Counted from the first letter of the stretch, positions 7,838-18,233 are shown. The stretch is DNA of 60,879 nt from CAYPLH01 sp964411505 (GCA_964411505.1 CAYPLH010000021.1:1-60879); one strand, 5' to 3'. Notes: generated by a model from the letters alone, not told the origin. Made by a program: numbers and translations.

Positions 7838-10378
7838 TTACTCTTCTTCGCCATCATTTTCGCGCTCATCTTCTATTTCGCTCTCTTCGATATCATCATC
7901 TTCTTCTATGTCGGCATCCTCTTCCTCATCCTCTTTGCTCACCTTAGCAACGCATACTACCTTTATATCATCATCCATCCTTATAAGGGTTACTCCTTGG
8001 GTAGCACGGCCTAAAACACTTATTTCCTCTGCACCAATTCTTATAATAATTCCGTCACTGGTTATAATCATTACATCATCTTCGTCAGATACAAGCTTCA
8101 TTCCCGCGACAAGTCCAGTTTTTTCTGTAATTCTGTATGTCATTACCCCTTTTCCAGCTCTTGTCTGCAGTCTGTATTCAGAAACTTTTGTGCGCTTACC
8201 AAAGCCATTTTCGGTAACAACCAAAAGATCGTCATCATCACTACAAATCTCCATGCCAATTACATAGTCATCATCCGAAAGATTAATCCCCCGAACACCC
8301 ATTGATACACGACCTATAGGGCGAGCATCTGTTTCATCAAACTTTATTGCAATACCATTTCTTGTTGCCATAATGATCTGGTTTTTACCGTTAGTTAACT
8401 TTACATCAATCAGCTCATCATCTTCACGGAGAACAACTGCAGTAAGTCCACCTTTTCTGATGTTTTTATACCGCATAAGGTCTGTCTTTTTAATGAATCC
8501 CCTCTGAGTAGCCATCGTAAGGTAGAGACCTTCCTCAAAATCCGAAATGGCAATTACTGTAGTAATTTTTTCGTTTGGATCAAGCTCCAAAAGGTTAACT
8601 ATAGCTATACCTTTTGCCTGTCTACCCGATTCAGGAATCTGGTATGCCTTAAGCTGATATACAAAGCCTTTGTTGGTAAAGAAAAGAAGATAATCGTGAG
8701 TATTTGTTATAAACAAGTGTTGCACAAAATCCTGCTCCCTTGTGACAAGCCCAGTTATTCCTTTTCCGCCTCTTCTTTGACTCTTATATGTGTCAGCAGG
8801 CTGTCTTTTTATATACCCTAAATGGGTCATTGTTATTGCCACAACCTCTTGCTCAATTAGGTCTTCTATGTCAATCTCATTCTCAGCTGCAGCAAGCTCG
8901 GTGCGTCTTTCATCGGCATACCTTGTCTTTATGTCAATGAGCTCCTCTTTAACTATTTCAAGAACCATATGTTCATTAGCAAGAACTTGCTTGTAATAAT
9001 CGATCTTATCCATTAACTCTGCATATTCCTGCTCTATTTTTTCACGCTCAAGACCAGTCAGCCGTCCTAACCTTAAATCAACTATCGCCTGACATTGTCT
9101 ATCACTAAGATTAAACCTTTCTCCTAGTCTTTCCTTTGCTAGCGCTTCAGTCTTTGAGCTTCTAATTATGTTTATTACTTCATCAATATTGTCAAGAGCA
9201 ATCCTGTAGCCTTCTAAAATATGCGCCCTTGCTTCTGCTTTTTCCAGCTCAAATTTGGTACGGCGTGTTACAACTTCCTTTTGATGTAGTAGATAATAAT
9301 CAATAAGCTGACGTAAATTCAGTATCCTTGGCTCATATTTGCCATCTTCATCCTGCACCAACGCAAGCATATTAGCACTGAAGTTGTCCTGCAGCTGGGT
9401 ATACTTATAAAGCTGATTGAGAACAACATTAGCGTTTACGTCCCTTTTTAAATCAATTACGATTCTTACCATCTCGTCGCGGTCAGATTCGTCGTTTAAA
9501 TCGGCAATTCCCTCAATTCTCTTATCTTTTACAAGAGTGGCAATTCTCTCAATCAGTCTGGCTTTATTAACCTGATAAGGAAGCTGGCTTACAATAATCC
9601 TCTGATGGTTGCCCCTTTCTTCAATAGAAGTACGAGCTCTCATTATTATGCTGCCTTTGCCTGTTTTATAGGTATCCCTAATACCCTTACGTCCTAGGAT
9701 AATCGCTGCTGTAGGAAAATCAGGCCCTTTTATTATACTCATAAGCTCATCAATGGTGGTCTCAGGTTCATCAATAATCTTGACAATACCATCCACTACC
9801 TCGCCTAAATTGTGTGGCGGCATATTGGTTGCCATAGCAACAGCTATACCTGAGGAACCATTTACCAAAAGGTTTGGAAAACGTGAAGGTAAAACGGTAG
9901 GCTCCATTTCGCGGTCGTCAAAGTTCGGTCGAAAGTCCACGGTATCTTTCTCTATATCCCTTAGCATCTCCATCGCTATCTTTGTAATACGCGCTTCTGT
10001 GTATCTGTATGCTGCAGGTGAATCTCCGTCAATTGAACCAAAATTACCATGACCGTCTATCAATGGATGCCTCAAAGACCAATGCTGTGCCATACGAACA
10101 AGGCTGTCATAAACTGCAGCATCACCATGGGGATGATATTTACCCAAAACTTCACCAACAGTTGTCGCACATTTTCTATACTGCTTATCAGGAGTAAGCC
10201 TCATGCCGTACATAGCGTATAAAATTCGCCTATGCACCGGCTTTAATCCATCACGAACATCTGGAAGCGCACGGTCTACTATTACACTCATGGCATAATC
10301 TATCCATGAACTTTTCATTTCATCTTCAATATCAACAGGTATTATTCTCTGTTCTATTATTTCATTACCTTCCGGCAT
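7838..10378 (-). CDS. gyrA: DNA gyrase subunit A
   Basis: The breakage-reunion subunit of gyrase, 846 residues, full length. The catalytic tyrosine is Y126 in AAYRYTE, and the GyrA box reads QRRGGKG. The C-terminal beta-pinwheel is followed by a very acidic tail. The residue matching E. coli Ser83 is Ala87 (HPHGDAAVYD). Unlike the common gyrB-gyrA pair, gyrB here lies 14 kb away across oriC on the other strand, so the two subunits need separate promoters. The ribosome site AGAGGT is about 10 bases before ATG 10378. Confidence 0.98.
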   Translation of the reverse strand: MPEGNEIIEQRIIPVDIEDEMKSSWIDYAMSVIVDRALPDVRDGLKPVHRRILYAMYGMRLTPDKQYRKCATTVGEVLGKYHPHGDAAVYDSLVRMAQHWSLRHPLIDGHGNFGSIDGDSPAAYRYTEARITKIAMEMLRDIEKDTVDFRPNFDDREMEPTVLPSRFPNLLVNGSSGIAVAMATNMPPHNLGEVVDGIVKIIDEPETTIDELMSIIKGPDFPTAAIILGRKGIRDTYKTGKGSIIMRARTSIEERGNHQRIIVSQLPYQVNKARLIERIATLVKDKRIEGIADLNDESDRDEMVRIVIDLKRDVNANVVLNQLYKYTQLQDNFSANMLALVQDEDGKYEPRILNLRQLIDYYLLHQKEVVTRRTKFELEKAEARAHILEGYRIALDNIDEVINIIRSSKTEALAKERLGERFNLSDRQCQAIVDLRLGRLTGLEREKIEQEYAELMDKIDYYKQVLANEHMVLEIVKEELIDIKTRYADERRTELAAAENEIDIEDLIEQEVVAITMTHLGYIKRQPADTYKSQRRGGKGITGLVTREQDFVQHLFITNTHDYLLFFTNKGFVYQLKAYQIPESGRQAKGIAIVNLLELDPNEKITTVIAISDFEEGLYLTMATQRGFIKKTDLMRYKNIRKGGLTAVVLREDDELIDVKLTNGKNQIIMATRNGIAIKFDETDARPIGRVSMGVRGINLSDDDYVIGMEICSDDDDLLVVTENGFGKRTKVSEYRLQTRAGKGVMTYRITEKTGLVAGMKLVSDEDDVMIITSDGIIIRIGAEEISVLGRATQGVTLIRMDDDIKVVCVAKVSKEDEEEDADIEEDDDIEESEIEDERENDGEEE

Positions 10379-10779
10379 TTTTGCGTTACCTCTTCTCTAA
10401 TTTTCATCAGTATTTTTTTTATACTTATATATTTTACCCTAAATTGATTAATTTTTACATGGGTTGATTTGTCTCCTTACTATTTTAATAAACTTTTGGG
10501 GTTATGTCTACTTTTTTGTATGGATTGAAGCGAAGTTTCCTAACATTGCGAAAGTTATATCTCTTCAGCATCCTGTGAACTGTAACAATTGCTGCTAACC
10601 AAAACTTTAAGTGCTGTACATTTTCTGGCAATAAGAATGGTATTACTATTGGGTGGTTGACTGGGGGATTGATATGGCAATTGGATGGGGGGGGGACGAG
10701 CCATCGGTTTTTTTAGTGCTTCTTGTGTACCTTTGGAACCGCTCCAACCGTCCCCATGTATTGTAACCGGGAATTATTT
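10379..10779. other. intergenic stretch with dispersed repeat copy 1 and a G9 tract
   Basis: This 401-bp gap between gyrA and noc should contain the gyrA promoter. Bases 10525-10588 (minus strand) match 29538-29600 at roughly 88%. A run of nine G is at 10687-10695. A segment near 10746-10760 (ACCGTCCCCATGT) faintly resembles the GC-rich element at 1094-1164. No gene is supported here. Confidence 0.6.
10525..10588 (-). repeat. dispersed 64-bp repeat, copy 1
   Basis: Read on the minus strand it runs TTGTTACAGTTCACAGGATG and continues through AAGAGATATAACTTTCGC to GGAAACTTCGCTTCA. Copy 2 at 29538-29600 keeps the same order with a few substitutions and a 2-base indel. It is non-coding at both sites. 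Confidence 0.8.
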
Positions 10780-11628
10780 TTACACTTGCTGTCTTTTGGG
10801 AATCCTTATAACAAACTCAACATATTCTCCTTTATCCATGTGAGCAGCTTTTGCTTTTACACCGGCAGACTTCATGGTATCCACAGCTTGCTTTATAGTA
10901 TTTACAAATATCCGTATATCCTTTATAGCCTGTGTAATTTTCACTGCTCCAGGCTTATTTTCAGCTTTTTCACCAAATCTGTTTATTACTTTATCAATAA
11001 GTTCTTCTGACTTTTTAACGTTATATCCCTTATTACAAATTATTTTAAGTGTCTTTAACTGAAGCTGTTCATCATGCAGCTTTAGAAGTGCTCTAGCATG
11101 TCTTTCGGTGAGGCAATTGTCTGCCAGTATTTTTTTTACCATAGGCGGAAGCTTTAAAAGTCTTATCTTATTCGCTATTGTGGACTGGCTCTTACCTATT
11201 TTCCTCGCCAGCTCCTCCTGTGTAAACTTATGCTCGTTAATGAGATTACAATAGCTTTCGGCTTCTTCCATATAACTTAGATTTTCTCTTTGAAGATTTT
11301 CTATGAGTGCCATTACAGCTGAATTGTTATCATCCACATTAATAATAATAGTTGGAATCTCGCTAAGTCCCGCTAGCTTAGCAGCTCGCAGCCGTCGCTC
11401 TCCTGCAACAAGTTCATAGCGTCCTGTGGTAATTTTTCTTACATTTATCGGCTGAAGTACACCATATTGTTTAATTGATTCGCATAGTTCATCCAGGCTG
11501 TCTTTTCTAAACTGTTTTCTTGGTTGATAGGGATTAGGTCTTATACTATCGGTTTTGACATAAGTGATATTTTTTAAATTACTTTCTTCCTCTTGTCTAC
11601 GAACAAATCTTAACCTGTTTTCCAACAT
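10780..11628 (-). CDS. noc: nucleoid occlusion protein Noc (ParB family)
   Basis: Noc is a CTP-dependent DNA clamp that blocks Z-ring assembly over the nucleoid. The 282-residue protein has the ParB N-domain with GERRLRAA and a helix-turn-helix. Its specificity residues are Noc-type (GKSQSTIANK and TERHAR), whereas the ParB at 27632 has GKSRSAIANT and SSGHAR. The position beside rsmG matches Bacillus. The frame extends to an ATG at 11640, but AAAGG touches that codon, so ATG 11628 with 8-base spacing is preferred. A Bacillus-like amphipathic membrane helix is not obvious in MLENRLRFVRRQEEE. Confidence 0.92.
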   Translation of the reverse strand: MLENRLRFVRRQEEESNLKNITYVKTDSIRPNPYQPRKQFRKDSLDELCESIKQYGVLQPINVRKITTGRYELVAGERRLRAAKLAGLSEIPTIIINVDDNNSAVMALIENLQRENLSYMEEAESYCNLINEHKFTQEELARKIGKSQSTIANKIRLLKLPPMVKKILADNCLTERHARALLKLHDEQLQLKTLKIICNKGYNVKKSEELIDKVINRFGEKAENKPGAVKITQAIKDIRIFVNTIKQAVDTMKSAGVKAKAAHMDKGEYVEFVIRIPKRQQV

Positions 11629-11770
11629 TTTTGGCACCATCCTTTGTAAATTTGAGTTTAATCTTTATTAATTAACAAAAGATATATTCGCGTTGCCTTT
11701 TATAATTTCCTTTTATTAAGACCAAGAATCGTTCGTGGAAATACGCTATATTACAGCATTATACAGGTTT

Positions 11771-12499
11771 TCACAAAGGGTTTTTTGATGGTTTTCCTGC
11801 TTTTCTAGGATAACTTGTCGGAGTATGTCGAAACTTTTTTATTAATATTATATTTCTTTCGTTATCAGTAAAAGGAAGAATTATTTTTTTTATTTTAACA
11901 ATTTCTCCGCCCAAGGTGGAAAGGGCTTTATCAGAGCTCTGTACTTCTTTTATGTCACTCCCCTTCATTGCAATAAAAATACCTCCGGGTCTTAAAAGTG
12001 GAAGACAGTACTCTAAAAGTATTGGTAAGGATGCTACCGCTCTTGCTACTGTTACATCGTATTTTTCTCTGTGGCTTTTATCATGCCCCAAATCTTCAGC
12101 ACGACTATGTACTGTGTGTATTTTCTTTAGCTTGAGACTTTTTATAACTTCATCAAGAAAGGTTAAACGCTTTTTAAGCGAATCAGTAAGGGTTATATTA
12201 AGAGCAGAATGAACAATTTTTAAAGGAACACCAGGAAATCCTGCTCCTGTGCCCATGTCCACAAGCGTAAGCTCCCTGTTTTCTAAAAAAGGCATTATGC
12301 TTAACGAATCAATGAAATGCTTGATAACAACATCCCTGTCTTTTTCGATAGCAGTCAAGTTCATCTTGCTGTTCCATTCTTTAAGTAGAGTCATGTAAGA
12401 AAAAAATTTATCTATCATATCGTCAGTAAGGCATACGTTAAATTCCGCCGCTCCGGACACAAGTAATTGTTTTAGATCTTGTTCTTTTATGTCTTGCAT
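11771..12499 (-). CDS. rsmG: 16S rRNA (guanine-527-N7) methyltransferase
   Basis: RsmG methylates G527 of 16S rRNA in the 530 loop using S-adenosylmethionine. The 242-residue protein has the SAM-binding motif VDMGTGAGFPGVPLKI near residue 76, and the basic C-terminal tail KKFRHTPTSYPRKAGKPSKNP is characteristic. It lies between mnmG and noc as in other Firmicutes. The ribosome site AGGCGGTGA precedes ATG 12499. Confidence 0.96.
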   Translation of the reverse strand: MQDIKEQDLKQLLVSGAAEFNVCLTDDMIDKFFSYMTLLKEWNSKMNLTAIEKDRDVVIKHFIDSLSIMPFLENRELTLVDMGTGAGFPGVPLKIVHSALNITLTDSLKKRLTFLDEVIKSLKLKKIHTVHSRAEDLGHDKSHREKYDVTVARAVASLPILLEYCLPLLRPGGIFIAMKGSDIKEVQSSDKALSTLGGEIVKIKKIILPFTDNERNIILIKKFRHTPTSYPRKAGKPSKNPL

Positions 12500-12589
12500 T
12501 AAAAAATCACCGCCTGTGTTAGCTTGCCCAAATTTTAAAAAAGTGGTTCCAACCTCAATCTGAGATCAAACAGTCATACTAGGCATATA

Positions 12590-14488
12590 TCACTGTTTCA
12601 CATGGTGTCGTTTTTGTGTTTCAAGGTGAATTAGCAACACATTGATGTCTGCAGGAGATACACCTGAAATTCGTGATGCTTGTCCCACCGAAGAAGGTCT
12701 TACATTGCTAAGCTTTTGAACAGCCTCTATCCTTAAGCTTTTTACTTTATTATAATCAATATCTTCGGGGATTCTTCTGTTTTCAATTTTTTTAAATTGA
12801 TTTATCTGCTGCGTCTGCCTTTTAATATAACCTTCATATTTAATAGATATTTCCACCTGCTCCCTAACAGGAAACCTTAGCTTAGGTCTATTATCGTCAA
12901 TACACGCAAGTGAGTCATAGCTTATCTCAGGTCTTTTTAAAAGGTCGGACAGCTTTATACCGCTTTTTATTAATGTGCTGCTGCTTCTTTCAAGGAAGTC
13001 CTGTACTCTTTGAGAAGGAGGAACAATAGTATTTTCAAGTCTTTTAATTTCCTTTTCAATTTGCTCTTTTTTTAAAAGAAACTTTCTGTATCTTTCACAA
13101 GATATAAGACCAATCTCATACCCAATCGGAGTAAGTCTAAGATCCGCATTGTCTTGTCTTAGCAATAGCCTGTATTCTGATCTTGATGTAAGCATACGGT
13201 ATGGCTCACTGGTTCCTTTTGTTACAAGATCGTCTATTAATACCCCTATGTAAGCCTCGGATCTATCCAATATCAATGGTGCTTTGCCCTTTAGTTTCAT
13301 TACAGCATTAATTCCAGCTATAAGTCCTTGGGCTGCTGCTTCTTCATATCCCGATGAGCCATTGATTTGCCCCGCAAAAAACAGTCCTTCTATACTTTTT
13401 ATTTCAAGACTCAGTTTTAGATCTGTAGGATCTATACAATCATATTCTATTGCATAAGCACTCCTCATTATCGAAGCGTTTTCAAGCCCGGGAACACTCC
13501 TTATCATTTTGATTTGGACATCCTCAGGAAGGCTTGTAGACATCCCCTGAAGGTACATCTCCTGTGTATCAAGCCCCATAGGTTCAACAAATACCTGATG
13601 ACTTTTTTTGTCTGCAAACTTAACTATCTTATCTTCGATTGAGGGGCAATATCTTGGTCCTATTCCTGCAATAGCGCCTCCATATAAAGGCGATCTGTGA
13701 AGGTTATCTCGTATTATCTGATGAGTTTCTTCAGTTGTCTTTGTAAGCCAGCACATTACCTGTTCTTTGTTTATTTCTTCTGTTTCAAATGAAAAAGGAA
13801 CAATAGTGTCATCACCAGGTTGTTCAATCATTTTTGAAAAATCAACACTGCGTCTATTAATGCGTGCAGGCGTTCCTGTTTTGAATCTTCTCAGCTTAAT
13901 CCCATTTTCTAAAAGGCTGTCCGACAGCTTGTTTGCAGGGAAAAGTCCATCAGGTCCGCTATTAAATGAAACATCTCCTATAATTATCTTACCATTTAGG
14001 TATGTTCCAGTTGTAAGTATAACTGTTTTTGCATAGAATTTTGCCCCTGTGTGTGTGTTTATCCCAGTTACCGTCTTTTTCCCATTATTGTTTGTAACCA
14101 GAATTTCAACAACCTCCATTTGACGAATATCAAGGTTTTCTTGTCTTTCAAGAATATTTTTCATCTCTTCTTGATATTGTCGTCTGTCAACCTGTGCACG
14201 CAGGGAAAATACCGCAGGTCCTTTAGCTCTGTTAAGAATTTTTGACTGAATAAATGTCTTGTCCGCAGCCTTCCCTATTTCGCCGCCCAAAGCATCGATT
14301 TCTCTTACAAGGTGCCCTTTTGCCGTACCTCCTATATTAGGATTGCATGGCATGTTCGCTATACTATCAAGATTTATTGAGAATATTATAACTTTAAGCC
14401 CAAGTCGTGCACCAGCAAGTGCTGCCTCACATCCTGCATGACCAGCGCCAACCACAACAACATCATATTCACCTGCAACATACTCCAT
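12590..14488 (-). CDS. mnmG: tRNA uridine-34 5-carboxymethylaminomethyl synthase, FAD subunit
   Basis: MnmG (GidA) works with MnmE to install the cmnm5 modification on the wobble uridine of certain tRNAs. The 632-residue protein has an N-terminal FAD-binding VVVVGAGHAGCEAALAGARLG-type Rossmann motif, the conserved NPNIGGTAKGHLVREIDALG region and the C-terminal GidA-associated helical domain. The frame reaches a TTG at 14497, but the AAAGGAG spacing better fits ATG 14488. It is co-oriented with mnmE upstream and rsmG downstream. Confidence 0.96.
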   Translation of the reverse strand: MEYVAGEYDVVVVGAGHAGCEAALAGARLGLKVIIFSINLDSIANMPCNPNIGGTAKGHLVREIDALGGEIGKAADKTFIQSKILNRAKGPAVFSLRAQVDRRQYQEEMKNILERQENLDIRQMEVVEILVTNNNGKKTVTGINTHTGAKFYAKTVILTTGTYLNGKIIIGDVSFNSGPDGLFPANKLSDSLLENGIKLRRFKTGTPARINRRSVDFSKMIEQPGDDTIVPFSFETEEINKEQVMCWLTKTTEETHQIIRDNLHRSPLYGGAIAGIGPRYCPSIEDKIVKFADKKSHQVFVEPMGLDTQEMYLQGMSTSLPEDVQIKMIRSVPGLENASIMRSAYAIEYDCIDPTDLKLSLEIKSIEGLFFAGQINGSSGYEEAAAQGLIAGINAVMKLKGKAPLILDRSEAYIGVLIDDLVTKGTSEPYRMLTSRSEYRLLLRQDNADLRLTPIGYEIGLISCERYRKFLLKKEQIEKEIKRLENTIVPPSQRVQDFLERSSSTLIKSGIKLSDLLKRPEISYDSLACIDDNRPKLRFPVREQVEISIKYEGYIKRQTQQINQFKKIENRRIPEDIDYNKVKSLRIEAVQKLSNVRPSSVGQASRISGVSPADINVLLIHLETQKRHHVKQ

Positions 14489-14602
14489 ATATACCAATTA
14501 CTCCTTTTAAATTCATCGCTTGCACCAAGTTCCAACCTCAACAAATGCTCCGCTTGTTCACTTAATTATCTTTCCATATTTCCATCTTTCCAACTGATTC
14601 CA

Positions 14603-15982
14603 CTACTTTCCAATACAAAACCGACTAAATATATTATGCATTACGTCCTCACTTATTGACTCACCTGTAATCTCTCCCAAATATTCAGCTGCATCCTTAA
14701 TATCTATTGTTATGCAATCAAGAGGCATTTTTGATAAAATACCCAAAAGCGCTTCATCGATTGAAGCTATCGCACTGTCTATAAGCTTTTTGTGTCTAAT
14801 ATTTGTAATTAGTATTTCATCATTTTCTTTTAATTCACCTTTAAAAAACAGACTCTCTACTTTCTGCTCTAACTCTTCAATACCTGCGCCATCAACCATT
14901 GAAGTTCTGACCGGTTTATAGCTTTTTAACTGCTTCTCTATCTTACTAATTTTCTGCTCATCTAAAATATCTACTTTATTTATCAGCACAATTACTTTTT
15001 TATCGGTAAGCATTTGGAGAATATCCTTATCTTCATCTGTCAAACCTGACTGACCGTCTATTATCATTATGACAAGATCTGATTGTTCGATAGCTTTTTG
15101 GGCTTTTTCCACACCTATTTTCTCTACAACATCTTGTGTTTCACGAAGCCCAGCAGTATCTAAAAGACGTACCGCAATTCCATTAATATTTATATACTCT
15201 TCAAGAATATCTCGAGTAGTCCCGGGTATGTCAGTTACAATAGCCTTATTTTTTCCTGTAAGCTCGTTTAGCAATGACGACTTTCCCACATTAGGACGTC
15301 CTACTATTATGGCACTTATTCCTTCTCTTATTATTCTGCCTCTTTCGAAAATTCTTATAATTTTTGTCAGCATACTTTTAACTTCCAAAAGAGCTCTTTT
15401 TACATTTTCCTCTGTTACCTTTTCAATATCATATTCTGGATAATCTAAAGTAACCTCAATGTGCGCAAGTTCGTCTATCAGCCTTGCTTTAGCTTTTCCA
15501 ACCCTCTTAGATAGTTTTCCTTCAAGCTGCGCTACCGCCGCCTTTGAACTTTGCTCTGTCTTTGAGTTAATTATGTCTATAACGGCTTCTGCTTGTGACA
15601 GATCCATTTTTCCGTTTAAAAACGCTCTTTTTGTGAATTCGCCGGGTTCTGCAAGCCTAGCTCCATTTTTTAGAACAAGCTCAAGTACCCTGTTTACCAT
15701 CACAACTCCTCCATGACAGTTTATTTCTACAACATCCTCACCAGTAAAAGTTGCAGGTTCACCCATTTTTGATACAAGCGCTTCATCCAACATATCTCCG
15801 GATTTTGGATCAATAATTCTACCATAGATTATTGTGTGATCCCCAAGGTCACAAAAAGGCTTTCGTCCTCTATAAATTGTTGATGCTACCCTAAAAGCAT
15901 CTTTTCCACTTATTCTTACAATACCTATGCCAGCTGCTCCTTGAGCCGTTGAAATCGCGGCAATAGTATCCTCGTTATACAT
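14603..15982 (-). CDS. mnmE: tRNA modification GTPase MnmE
   Basis: MnmE is the GTPase partner of MnmG. The 459-residue protein has a formyl-tetrahydrofolate-binding N-domain, a central G domain with GRPNVGKSS (G1), DTAGLRET (G3) and NKVD (G4), and the invariant C-terminal FCIGK whose Cys is required for activity. The 374 bp between this gene and jag is largely the MITE-like element 16017-16273. Confidence 0.97.
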   Translation of the reverse strand: MYNEDTIAAISTAQGAAGIGIVRISGKDAFRVASTIYRGRKPFCDLGDHTIIYGRIIDPKSGDMLDEALVSKMGEPATFTGEDVVEINCHGGVVMVNRVLELVLKNGARLAEPGEFTKRAFLNGKMDLSQAEAVIDIINSKTEQSSKAAVAQLEGKLSKRVGKAKARLIDELAHIEVTLDYPEYDIEKVTEENVKRALLEVKSMLTKIIRIFERGRIIREGISAIIVGRPNVGKSSLLNELTGKNKAIVTDIPGTTRDILEEYININGIAVRLLDTAGLRETQDVVEKIGVEKAQKAIEQSDLVIMIIDGQSGLTDEDKDILQMLTDKKVIVLINKVDILDEQKISKIEKQLKSYKPVRTSMVDGAGIEELEQKVESLFFKGELKENDEILITNIRHKKLIDSAIASIDEALLGILSKMPLDCITIDIKDAAEYLGEITGESISEDVMHNIFSRFCIGK

Positions 15983-16016
15983 AAAACACTCCTTTTTTTT
16001 AAAATACCCTTAAAAT

Positions 16017-16273
16017 CAATCTGCTTTTTTGTCATACTAGAGAATGATATTTGTGTAACATAAAGAACAATCGGCTTTATTTTGCTAGAAAACCCGGCAA
16101 GCGGAATATAAAAATGCGTGAAAAAAACACGATGTTTTTTTAGCTTTTTTGCGCCACGGATGGCGCATAAAAAGCGTTAGCATTTTTATATTCCGAGAGA
16201 CGCTGGTTTTCTGAAAAATAATTAGCCTGTTCTGTTGTTACACAAATATCATTATAAATTATTTCGCAGATTG
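16017..16273. repeat. MITE-like palindromic element, copy A (257 bp)
   Basis: The outer ends are CAATCTGC (16017-16024) and GCAGATTG (16266-16273). Inside is a perfect 18-bp inverted pair AATGATATTTGTGTAACA (16043-16060 and 16236-16253), then an inner 15-bp pair GGAATATAAAAATGC / GCATTTTTATATTCC and a central TGCGCCA/TGGCGCA hairpin. The reverse complement aligns over nearly its whole length with 26384-26640. There is no coding capacity, so any transposition would need a partner enzyme elsewhere. Confidence 0.85.
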
Positions 16274-16356
16274 CTTTTCCCTTAAACAGATAAAGGACAA
16301 TAGTCAAAAAATCCGGCCATTGTCCAATTTATCAAAAACTTCTTTTTGTTAAATCT

Positions 16357-16986
16357 TTATCTTGAGGTAATAACCACTTTCCTGTTAGGCTCATCGCCTA
16401 CGCTGTACGTTCGTATCTGCTTATTATTCTGCAATGCTGAGTGTATTATTCTTCTTTCATATGGATTCATGGGTTCAAGTGTCAAACTCTTCTTATACTT
16501 TATTACTCTACCTGCCAACCTTTCAGCTAACTTTATGAGTGTTTCCTCTCTCTTTTTTCTATAGTTTTCAGTATCTAGAATCACTCTTTTATAAGTATCA
16601 CTGTTTTTGTTGACAACAAGGCTTGCCAGATATTGAAGCGAATCTAAAGTTTCACCTCTTCTACCGATAAGTATACCAATATTTTCACCTTTTAACTCCA
16701 TAAACACATTGTTGTCCTCTTCGAATGCATCCAATTCTGCAGTTACACCCATTTTCTGAATAACATCCTCCAAAAAATTCTTGGCACAGTCTGCACTTGT
16801 CTCAATAAGTGTTGCTTGTATCCTGGCCACTTTGCTGCCAATTATTCCAAATATCCCCTTGCTGCCTTCATCAAGAACCTCTACTTTTATCCTGTCCTTT
16901 TCACTAATATCAAGATCAAACTCTAAAAGTGCAGCAAGTATCGCATCGTTTACCGTCTTTCCGGTCGTTTCTACACTATAAGACAT
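16357..16986 (-). CDS. jag: Jag / KhpB RNA-binding protein (SpoIIIJ-associated)
   Basis: A cytoplasmic RNA-binding protein linked to cell-envelope control and YidC. The 209-residue chain has the Jag N-domain (about 1-55, SVETTGKTVNDAI), a KH domain with the loop GILIGRRGETLDSLQYL, and an R3H domain ending in NPYERRIIHSAL. The start codon directly abuts the yidC stop, indicating one transcript. Length is typical. Confidence 0.95.
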   Translation of the reverse strand: MSYSVETTGKTVNDAILAALLEFDLDISEKDRIKVEVLDEGSKGIFGIIGSKVARIQATLIETSADCAKNFLEDVIQKMGVTAELDAFEEDNNVFMELKGENIGILIGRRGETLDSLQYLASLVVNKNSDTYKRVILDTENYRKKREETLIKLAERLAGRVIKYKKSLTLEPMNPYERRIIHSALQNNKQIRTYSVGDEPNRKVVITSR

Positions 16987-17874
16987 CTATTTATTGTCAG
17001 CCTCCTTTTTATTAATAACGTACTTGTTCATATATAACTGCTGACCTACTTGAACAGCGTTACTTATAATCCAATATATACCTAATCCGGCTGGTACACT
17101 AAATGCAAAGAATGTAGTTATAAATGGCATAACCTTAGTCATACTATTTGCAGTCGAATTTGCCTGTGCTGATGATGATGACGATTGTGTTTGTTGCATC
17201 GTGTACTTTGTAGAAAGCCATGTTGTTAAGCCTGCTAATATAGGTATTAATAATAGTGGCAGGTACCTTAAATCTGTCGTAAACTTTGTGTAATCAAAAG
17301 TTGGTGTTAACCCTAGGTTGAAAATTCCAAGAAAATTAAGATCCAAAACTTCGGTGGTAGCAATCAATCCTTCTGCTTCGCTTATTAATTCTGGGTTTTC
17401 ATTAAAGTAATTGAGGATTGGTATATCATGTGAAAATGTCTGCATCGTGCTTCTAATTGCCTCTGGTATCAAGTTAAACAATGCCAAAATAGTCTCATCG
17501 CTTTTTTGGAACATGTACTTTAACGGCTGAGATATTACCCAATAAAGTGAAAATAATATGGGCATCTGAACTAGTAACGGAAGACATCCACCTGCAGGAT
17601 TAATCTTGTTTTCGGAATAAATTCTCATCATTTCCTGGTTAAGCTTTTCTTTGTCATTTTTATATCTTTGCTGTATTTCCTGAATCTTTGGCTGAACTTC
17701 CTGCATCTTCGCAGTTGACTTATATTGCTTTATAGTAAGAGGCAACAATAAAAGCTTTGTAAAGATAGTAAAAAATATAATCGCAAGACCATAGTTGCGA
17801 AAAGCAATAGTATTATAAATAAATTTAAGTAAAATCCCCAATGGGTGGGCAATAAATCCAAAAAGATTTGCCAT
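16987..17874 (-). CDS. yidC: membrane protein insertase YidC (SpoIIIJ/Oxa1 type)
   Basis: This insertase folds membrane proteins alone or with Sec. The 295 residues contain five hydrophobic segments and the cytoplasmic helical hairpin KMQEVQPKIQEIQQRY. The charged position that is Arg in most YidC hydrophilic grooves appears to be Lys here (TIFTKLLLLPL), a conservative change. No lipobox is seen at the N terminus. It lies in the rpmH-rnpA-yidD-yidC-jag order near oriC. Confidence 0.96.
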   Translation of the reverse strand: MANLFGFIAHPLGILLKFIYNTIAFRNYGLAIIFFTIFTKLLLLPLTIKQYKSTAKMQEVQPKIQEIQQRYKNDKEKLNQEMMRIYSENKINPAGGCLPLLVQMPILFSLYWVISQPLKYMFQKSDETILALFNLIPEAIRSTMQTFSHDIPILNYFNENPELISEAEGLIATTEVLDLNFLGIFNLGLTPTFDYTKFTTDLRYLPLLLIPILAGLTTWLSTKYTMQQTQSSSSSAQANSTANSMTKVMPFITTFFAFSVPAGLGIYWIISNAVQVGQQLYMNKYVINKKEADNK

Positions 17875-17877
17875 TTG

Positions 17878-18108
17878 TTACCTTTGCTCCTTTTCTTTTT
17901 TTATGGGGTCATAACCCCCTGGGTGGAAAGGATTGCATTTAAGTATTCTCTTAAACGCTAGGAAACAGCCTTTTATTGGTCCATACAAAGAGATGGCATC
18001 TATTGAATACTGCGAACAAGTTGGATAAAATCTGCAGCTTGGCTTTTTAAGCGGAGAAATATACCGTTGGTAAAATTTTATTGCCTTTATAAGGATATTT
18101 CTTATCAT
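17878..18108 (-). CDS. yidD: membrane protein insertion efficiency factor YidD
   Basis: A 76-residue small peripheral membrane protein with the family signature CRFYPTCSQYSIDAI and the later CNPFHPGGYDP. It sits between rnpA and yidC, three bases from the latter, and probably assists YidC-dependent insertion. Confidence 0.95.
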   Translation of the reverse strand: MIRNILIKAIKFYQRYISPLKKPSCRFYPTCSQYSIDAISLYGPIKGCFLAFKRILKCNPFHPGGYDPIKKEKEQR

Positions 18109-18233
18109 AACTGCCTCAAATTATATTTTCCTGTTTTATAAAACATTTTAATTCTTACATTGTGATCATTTGACAAACATAAAGCTTTTTTATGTCAATC
18201 AAATATTCTTTTTGTAGAATAATTACTACTTTT

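Noticed and set aside
10740..10765. Second copy of the REP-like element
   Set aside because: Only about 10 bases (ACCGTCCCC) match and no hairpin is formed.
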